A stretch of 64,000 nucleotides of DNA, taken from NCBI GenBank assembly GCA_036251935.1, contig CP133967.1, positions 2,303,488 to 2,367,487 of the forward strand. Reading direction: 5' to 3'. Positions 59,689-64,000 of this stretch are shown here, in pieces. Every line of letters begins with the position of its first letter. Positions within the stretch are counted from its first letter, which is position 1. The translations under genes were made by a program, and so were the position numbers. The DNA comes from Orbaceae bacterium lpD04 (GTDB taxonomy: Bacteria > Pseudomonadota > Gammaproteobacteria > Enterobacterales > Orbaceae). A model generated the notes under the pieces. That model worked only from the letters and a program-made list of their open reading frames with translations. It ran no database searches and was not told where the DNA came from.

Positions 59689-59727
59689 TATTATTGGTGG
59701 AAATCACCACCAATAATATCTTTTTTT
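59689..59727 (+). terminator. rho-independent terminator after the GlsB-family gene
   Basis: TATTATTGGTGG pairs with CCACCAATAATA (12 base pairs) followed by TCTTTTTTT. Confidence 0.9.
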
Positions 59728-59944
59728 ATCTAGCTGCTTTTTGCCTTAGCACCTAACCAATAAATTCATTAAACTAAGCAGTACAAATATTAAAGCCTAC
59801 CTAAAATAATTCAACAACATTTAATAACATGATCTCAATTTAACTTCATTATTTTAACGTTCATTACTCTATAGTAATTTCACCTCGCACAAATTTTTGT
59901 TATATTAATGGGCAATTCGAACCAAATATAATAAGTAGATAACG

Positions 59945-61339
59945 ATGCTAAAAATCTTCAATACATTAACGCGTGAAAAAGAACTCTTTAAACCCATTGA
60001 TAATAATAAAGTGGGTATGTATGTCTGTGGTATTACCATTTATGATTTGTGTCATATTGGTCATGGGCGAACTTTTGTCGCATTTGATGTAATAACGCGT
60101 TACCTACGTTTTTTAGGTTATGAACTCACTTATGTCCGCAATATTACCGATGTCGATGACAAAATTATTAAACGTGCAATTGAAAATGGTGAAAGCGGTG
60201 ATGAATTAACGCAGCGTATGTTAAATGAAATGTATGCCGATTTTGATGCATTAAATATTAAGCGCCCTGATAGAGAGCCCCGTGCAACGCGCCATATGCC
60301 ACAAATTATCGAACTTGTAGGCAAATTACTTGCCAAAAATCATGCTTATATTGCTGATAATGGCGATGTTATGTTTGCTGTTGATAGTGATAAAAGCTAT
60401 GGAATATTATCGCGACAAAATTTAGAGCAGCTACAAGCTGGCGCCAGAGTTGATGTTGTTGATGTTAAACGAAATCCAATGGACTTTGTCTTATGGAAAA
60501 TGTCAAAACCGAATGAGCCTTGTTGGGATTCACCTTGGGGACAAGGTCGCCCGGGTTGGCATATTGAATGTTCGGCAATGAACTGCCATGAATTGGGTCA
60601 ACATTTTGATATCCACGGCGGCGGTTCAGATTTAATGTTCCCTCACCATGAAAATGAAATTGCCCAATCAACTTGCGCGCATGATGGGCAATATGTTAAC
60701 TATTGGATGCATTCTGGCATGGTGATGGTTGATCAAGAAAAAATGTCAAAATCACTTGGTAACTTTTTTACCATTCGTGATGTTTTAAAACATTATGACG
60801 CACAAACAGTGCGTTACTTTTTATTATCTGGCCATTATCGTAGCCAACTCAATTACAGTGAAGATAACCTAAAACAAGCGCGCATGGCATTAGAACGTTT
60901 ATACACCGCGCTGCGTGATACCGACAAAGCAACCCCGCACACAACGCCCGATAGCGATTATTATCGCCGTTTTTGCGAAGCGATGAATGATGATTTTAAT
61001 ACACCAGAAGCGTATTCTGTCTTATTTGATTTAGCGCGTGAAATCAATAAAGCAAAAGCCGATAACGATATGCTAATGGCAAATGAGTTAGCTGCCGAAT
61101 TACGCTACTTAGCTGCTGTGCTTGGCTTACTTGAACAAGATCCTATTGAGTTTTTACAAAGTGATAATCAAAGTGGCATTGATGTTGCAAAAATTGAAGC
61201 CTTAATTAAGCAGCGTAATGATGCACGTGCAAGTAAAGATTGGCTACTGGCTGACAAAGCTCGCGATGAATTAAATGCAATGAATATTGTATTAGAAGAT
61301 GGCCCAAGCGGCACCATTTGGCGTAAAAAGAATATTTAG
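59945..61339 (+). CDS. cysS: cysteinyl-tRNA synthetase
   Basis: Class I synthetase charging tRNA-Cys. 464 residues (E. coli 461). HIGH motif at about 37-40 ([12 protein letters not shown]), KMSKS at 266-270, and the zinc ligands are seen in [19 protein letters not shown] and HHENEIAQS. Start follows a weak AAGTAG. Its terminator overlaps the end of the converging ORF at 61368. Confidence 0.97.
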   Translation: MLKIFNTLTREKELFKPIDNNKVGMYVCGITIYDLCHIGHGRTFVAFDVITRYLRFLGYELTYVRNITDVDDKIIKRAIENGESGDELTQRMLNEMYADFDALNIKRPDREPRATRHMPQIIELVGKLLAKNHAYIADNGDVMFAVDSDKSYGILSRQNLEQLQAGARVDVVDVKRNPMDFVLWKMSKPNEPCWDSPWGQGRPGWHIECSAMNCHELGQHFDIHGGGSDLMFPHHENEIAQSTCAHDGQYVNYWMHSGMVMVDQEKMSKSLGNFFTIRDVLKHYDAQTVRYFLLSGHYRSQLNYSEDNLKQARMALERLYTALRDTDKATPHTTPDSDYYRRFCEAMNDDFNTPEAYSVLFDLAREINKAKADNDMLMANELAAELRYLAAVLGLLEQDPIEFLQSDNQSGIDVAKIEALIKQRNDARASKDWLLADKARDELNAMNIVLEDGPSGTIWRKKNI

Positions 61340-61357
61340 AGCAGTGTTTAAATATAA

Positions 61358-61391
61358 GGATATTGGTTTATTGCCAATATTCTTTTTTTTG
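61358..61391 (+). terminator. rho-independent terminator after cysS
   Basis: GGATATTGG pairs with CCAATATTC across a seven-base loop and is followed by an eight-T run. It overlaps the last codons of the converging minus-strand ORF. Confidence 0.85.
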
Positions 61392-61850
61392 TGAGAACCA
61401 ATTCCCATACCATTCACTTTCATAATTGATAGCTAATCGACCTATCATTTCTGCCGTCCAAGGGGTTTGTAATCCCATTTGTAGCTGTTTATGTGTAAAG
61501 GGCGGTAAAACGTAAGGCTGATTTTTATTTAATGGTGTATCGGTTAAAATATAATTCAGGGCTATCATTGACTCGCTGTAATCATTTAAATCTAATGTCA
61601 TTTTGCGATTCGTTTGCAGCTTTTCAACCATGTTCGCGATATTTGCGGTTTCTTTAACTGTGTCAAAATCTGTCCATGCCCAAGGGCTAACGCGTTTAAT
61701 ATGCGGCTGTAAATATTCACTCTCGCCTTTACTGATATTCACCCAACCTTTAATTGGCTCACCGTGCAAATTCCCCACGGTAATATAGGCCCAGTTAGTG
61801 GCGTTATCATCAATGGCAATATACTTATTTTTTATTATATTTTTCGTCAA
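61368..61850 (-). CDS. SH3-like fragment, possibly the C-terminal remnant of a larger effector-like protein
   Basis: 160 codons with only a TTG start, 26 bases inside the end of the preceding gene; in-frame ATGs occur only far into the ORF. The early part (ATNWAYITVGNLHGEPIKGWVN) looks like a bacterial SH3-type domain; the rest (SPWAWTDFDTVKE, then PFTHKQLQMGLQTPWTAEMI) is globular with many Trp residues. The lack of a normal start suggests a truncated gene. In polymorphic toxin loci such pieces are left when a toxin gene is cut by recombination; that reading is inference. Confidence 0.45.
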   Translation of the reverse strand: MTKNIIKNKYIAIDDNATNWAYITVGNLHGEPIKGWVNISKGESEYLQPHIKRVSPWAWTDFDTVKETANIANMVEKLQTNRKMTLDLNDYSESMIALNYILTDTPLNKNQPYVLPPFTHKQLQMGLQTPWTAEMIGRLAINYESEWYGNWFSQKKEYWQ

Positions 61851-62355
61851 TGTATTTTTTTACTTCAGCAGCTGTTTTATATTTAAAGTGAGATTCTTCT
61901 CCATTATCACTTCCTTCTATACCTGATAAGTTATTATCATATTCAATAATTTCATCTTTAATTAAAATATTTTCATTATTTTTTTTATATCCATATACTT
62001 GGTAATATTGACCATATGTACCAATACCACGATGATTTATATTCCATAAAACTATAGTGAAAACATAAGGAACTTTATTTATTTTGTAGAAGAATAAAGA
62101 TTCTATTTCTGGTACACCACCATTGTGAGAATATCTATCAATAATATATTTTTTAATTTCTCTATCACATTGATATTTTAAAACAAAATTTATAGGATAT
62201 TCAAAATTTGATGTCTGTTCAAAATAAAACTCACCATCATTATATAAATTAGTTTCAAATGGTCCATGTATAATAGTATCGTTTTGCTGACTAAAAACGA
62301 AGGATGAAAATACTAAACATAAAACAACGCATAAAATATGAAGTGCTTTTAACAT
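61825..62355 (-). CDS. secreted small protein, possible immunity-type protein
   Basis: 176 residues with a clear signal peptide (about 1-22, ending VFSQ) and a tyrosine/asparagine-rich globular domain. AGAGGA precedes the start, and the start lies four bases after the stop of a 27-codon ORF. I do not recognise the family. Neighbours of the same kind (small, secreted, same strand) suggest an immunity-gene array, but no toxin domain is identified. Confidence 0.6.
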   Translation of the reverse strand: MLKALHILCVVLCLVFSSFVFSQQNDTIIHGPFETNLYNDGEFYFEQTSNFEYPINFVLKYQCDREIKKYIIDRYSHNGGVPEIESLFFYKINKVPYVFTIVLWNINHRGIGTYGQYYQVYGYKKNNENILIKDEIIEYDNNLSGIEGSDNGEESHFKYKTAAEVKKYIDEKYNKK

Positions 62356-62359
62356 ACGC

Positions 62360-62443
62360 CTATTCCTCTTCTCTCAAGCCAAGCAGCCTTGCGATTCGAT
62401 TAAATCTCAGTTTCTTTGATTTATTTGGTATTTTTATTCTCAT
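62360..62443 (-). CDS. 27-codon basic peptide ORF, ATGA-coupled
   Basis: Too short for usual gene finders. It begins MRIKIPNKSKKLRFN and ends with a helical RIARLLGLREEE part. Its ATG overlaps the stop of the upstream gene (ATGA), and its end carries the ribosome-binding site of the next gene. It may be the C-terminal tail of a lost toxin, a coupling leader or a true small protein. Confidence 0.35.
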   Translation of the reverse strand: MRIKIPNKSKKLRFNRIARLLGLREEE

Positions 62444-62784
62444 TCAATTTCATATAATGTATTATTTTGTAACAATTTTTCACCTTTATAAATACTCAAT
62501 AAATTATTTTGAATAATGTATGTATATCCATTATTCTCAAATTGATAACCTAAAAAACGATGAGATAAAGCGTTATTAATTGTTCTACCTTTCAAGTAAA
62601 TAGATGATTGGTCTTTTTTATTCACACCTTTATAATAAACTTTATCACAATCTAAGTTTCCTTCCTCACAACAATACGTAACTAATATATTATATTCTAA
62701 AGAGTCATACTTAATATCATAAGAACAATCATTAGCTAAGCTTTTAAAAGATAATAAAAATGCAATAATCAAAATAAATTTCAT
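62440..62784 (-). CDS. small secreted protein, unknown
   Basis: 114 residues. Signal peptide about 1-17 (ending SLAND), then a short globular domain with cysteines at about 20, 38, 39 and 46 (YCCEEGNLDCDK). I do not recognise it. It lies in a row of similar minus-strand genes, and its stop overlaps the next ORF by four bases. Confidence 0.55.
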   Translation of the reverse strand: MKFILIIAFLLSFKSLANDCSYDIKYDSLEYNILVTYCCEEGNLDCDKVYYKGVNKKDQSSIYLKGRTINNALSHRFLGYQFENNGYTYIIQNNLLSIYKGEKLLQNNTLYEIE

Positions 62785-62910
62785 ATTTCTGTATATTCTC
62801 GATTGAATAAATAAATAAAAAATAATATAGCTACTTATCCTGCTTCATTTTGTAGGGAATGATCGTTCTATCTCTTTATTTGTTCACAGTAATAAGACTA
62901 TTGTTACATA

Positions 62911-63552
62911 CTAACAAGCATCGATTGCCGAACAGTGCAGCCATTTATGAATGGTTTTATTTTTATTGGTTATGTATTCAATTTGATAAAAACTATTGCT
63001 ATATTGTAATAATTTAACTTTATCACCTTTAATTAGATACATTTTTGTTTTATCAGATTCACTTGGCATATTAAATAAATAAGATTTATATAAAATCACA
63101 TGGTTATTGCTATCCTTTGAACAACCATTAATCAAATTATTAATAATTATTTTATCTGGGAATAATAACGTTTTTTTAGGAAAATAAGATTCTCCATCAG
63201 GCGAACGAATTAGCTCCCAATTAAGATCACAATTAGAAAATTGAATTAAAGCCTGTCCATTTAAACCACCGAAATTGCTATTGAAATTAAATAAAATTTT
63301 ATTTTCTATAAGCCTAGATGAAAAATTGATAGGACAATCTATTTTTTTACTGTAGTGAGAGATAGAGCATAATTCACCAATAACTTTATTATCTTTATCT
63401 ATTTTTAAATTAATAGTGAATACTGAATAAGGTAATCCATCTTTAGCTAAATATACTTCATTATTCCAATCACCTTCTAATAAAAGTTGATTGGCGTTTG
63501 CTATGTTAATACTAAATAATACAAAAAGTATTACTTTTATATAATTAATCAT
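62911..63552 (-). CDS. secreted protein with C-terminal SH3-like domain, unknown
   Basis: 213 residues. Signal peptide about 1-20 (ending NIANA), a beta-rich middle, and a C-terminal SH3-like part (KGDKVKLLQYSNSFYQIEY, ending in HKWLHCSAIDAC). Its ATG overlaps the stop of the upstream remnant by eight bases, so translation may have been coupled. The function is unknown; immunity or envelope role is possible. Confidence 0.6.
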   Translation of the reverse strand: MINYIKVILFVLFSINIANANQLLLEGDWNNEVYLAKDGLPYSVFTINLKIDKDNKVIGELCSISHYSKKIDCPINFSSRLIENKILFNFNSNFGGLNGQALIQFSNCDLNWELIRSPDGESYFPKKTLLFPDKIIINNLINGCSKDSNNHVILYKSYLFNMPSESDKTKMYLIKGDKVKLLQYSNSFYQIEYITNKNKTIHKWLHCSAIDAC

Positions 63553-63741
63553 CTATTTTCACCTTTAAACAGCCATCAACTCTATTTAGCCATTCCTGAG
63601 GGAGTTTATAGTTATTTTTAATATTGAGAATATTGTTTTTTAAATTAATCTCGCCTATTAATGTGCAGTCATATCGGGTGAACTACAGGCATCTTTCTCA
63701 ACGGATATCAAAGATTTTTTACTAATGATATAAGCTATCGT
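63545..63741 (-). pseudogene. frameshifted remnant of a small gene in the right-edge array
   Basis: Two adjoining frames together read as one protein end: SKKSLISVEKDACSSPDMT in one frame, then after a frameshift near 63670-63680 CTLIGEINLKNN and LPQEWLNRVDGCLKVKIDD in the next. A stop (TAG) blocks the 5' side at 63744-63742. The stop at its 3' end overlaps the next gene's ATG. Confidence 0.4.
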
Positions 63742-63751
63742 CTAAAAATTG

Positions 63752-64000
63752 TTAAAGGCATTGCCTTTTATCCGTTGATGTATTTAATAATTTTAATAAT
63801 GATTTTTTATCATAAAAAACAATATCATGATTTTCAGTGATAACATCTAGCCCTATAAAATCAGACTTATTTGTCATTCTTTGATAGACCTTCGAATTTT
63901 TAAATTGATACTGTTTATCTTTTGAAGAAACGATAATGTCATATTTTTCTGACATGTAATCATTTTGAGACAAATACCGTCGATAAATACTCAAATCATC
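63752..64000 (-). CDS. C-terminal part of an unidentified protein (runs off the window)
   Basis: 83 codons open to the window edge on the minus strand. The only internal start candidate near the edge is a TTG, so the gene most likely begins outside. The residues (YDIIVSSKDKQYQFKNSKVY, then DIVFYDKKSLLKLL) give no family. It ends just upstream of the frameshifted remnant. Confidence 0.45.
   Translation of the reverse strand, partial: DDLSIYRRYLSQNDYMSEKYDIIVSSKDKQYQFKNSKVYQRMTNKSDFIGLDVITENHDIVFYDKKSLLKLLNTSTDKRQCL

Noticed and set aside
1-64000. CRISPR arrays, rRNA operons, intact insertion sequences, prophage genes
   Set aside because: Reading both strands showed no regularly spaced repeats, no rRNA sequence and no intact transposase or integrase.

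Overview
The window is an AT-rich stretch of a gammaproteobacterial chromosome. Core genes sit in recognisably enteric neighbourhoods: xseB-ispA-dxs, zapA-ssrS-fau, glnE beside a CYTH phosphatase, prmB-aroC-yfcA, btsSR with btsT, and rpsP-rimM-trmD-rplS. Some features recall Pasteurellaceae, such as a zevAB-like metal importer. This mix, with the low GC, suggests Orbaceae (Gilliamella, Orbus or Frischella, insect-gut bacteria). That placement is inference from gene content, not a measured phylogeny.

Layout. 1-5.4 kb: 3' part of hpt (minus), then the isoprenoid genes xseB-ispA-dxs, zapA, 6S RNA, fau and rplY. 5.6-12.4 kb: a pentose phosphate island, all on plus: zwf, pgl, a SorC-type sugar-phosphate regulator, tal, tkt. 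12.5-17.1 kb: metal transport, with zevA-zevB-like genes on plus facing feoA-feoB-feoC on minus; a Fur-box-like site lies ahead of feoA. 17.2-24.1 kb (minus): a repeat-containing lipoprotein, glnE, a YgiF-like CYTH protein and glyA. 24.4-25.8 kb: the wreck of a CvaB/RaxB-type bacteriocin exporter next to an intact, secreted, two-lobed retropepsin-like protein. 25.9-31.5 kb (minus): yfcA, a small membrane protein, aroC, prmB, pyrC and an MFS transporter. 31.9-43.1 kb: nfsB (plus), then on minus aat-yejABEF, a FAH-family hydrolase, an unsecreted histidine acid phosphatase, nfsA and trmB. 43.1-49.5 kb (plus): the pyruvate-sensing btsS-btsR pair, the pyruvate transporter btsT with a recognisable BtsR operator, and an MHS-family transporter. 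49.8-54.2 kb (plus): a compact three-gene cassette of unknown function. 54.4-61.3 kb: yhiN, the rplS-trmD-rimM-rpsP operon (minus), lysC, a GlsB-type membrane protein and cysS. 61.4-64 kb (minus): small secreted, SH3-like and immunity-like ORFs with gene debris between them.

The best candidate for an undescribed system is the cassette at 49839-54238. It encodes a long coiled-coil protein, an HSP100/Clp-like double AAA+ ATPase whose first P-loop has lost its lysine while the second is intact, and a single-pass membrane protein with a cysteine-containing outer domain. The spacings are 17 and 15 bases and the flanks are ordinary chromosomal genes. Second is the decayed toxin/immunity-like array at the right edge, where a 27-codon ORF overlaps its upstream neighbour in ATGA fashion. 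Third is the decayed peptide exporter beside a secreted aspartic-protease-like gene.

No rRNA, canonical tRNA, CRISPR array or intact insertion sequence was seen.
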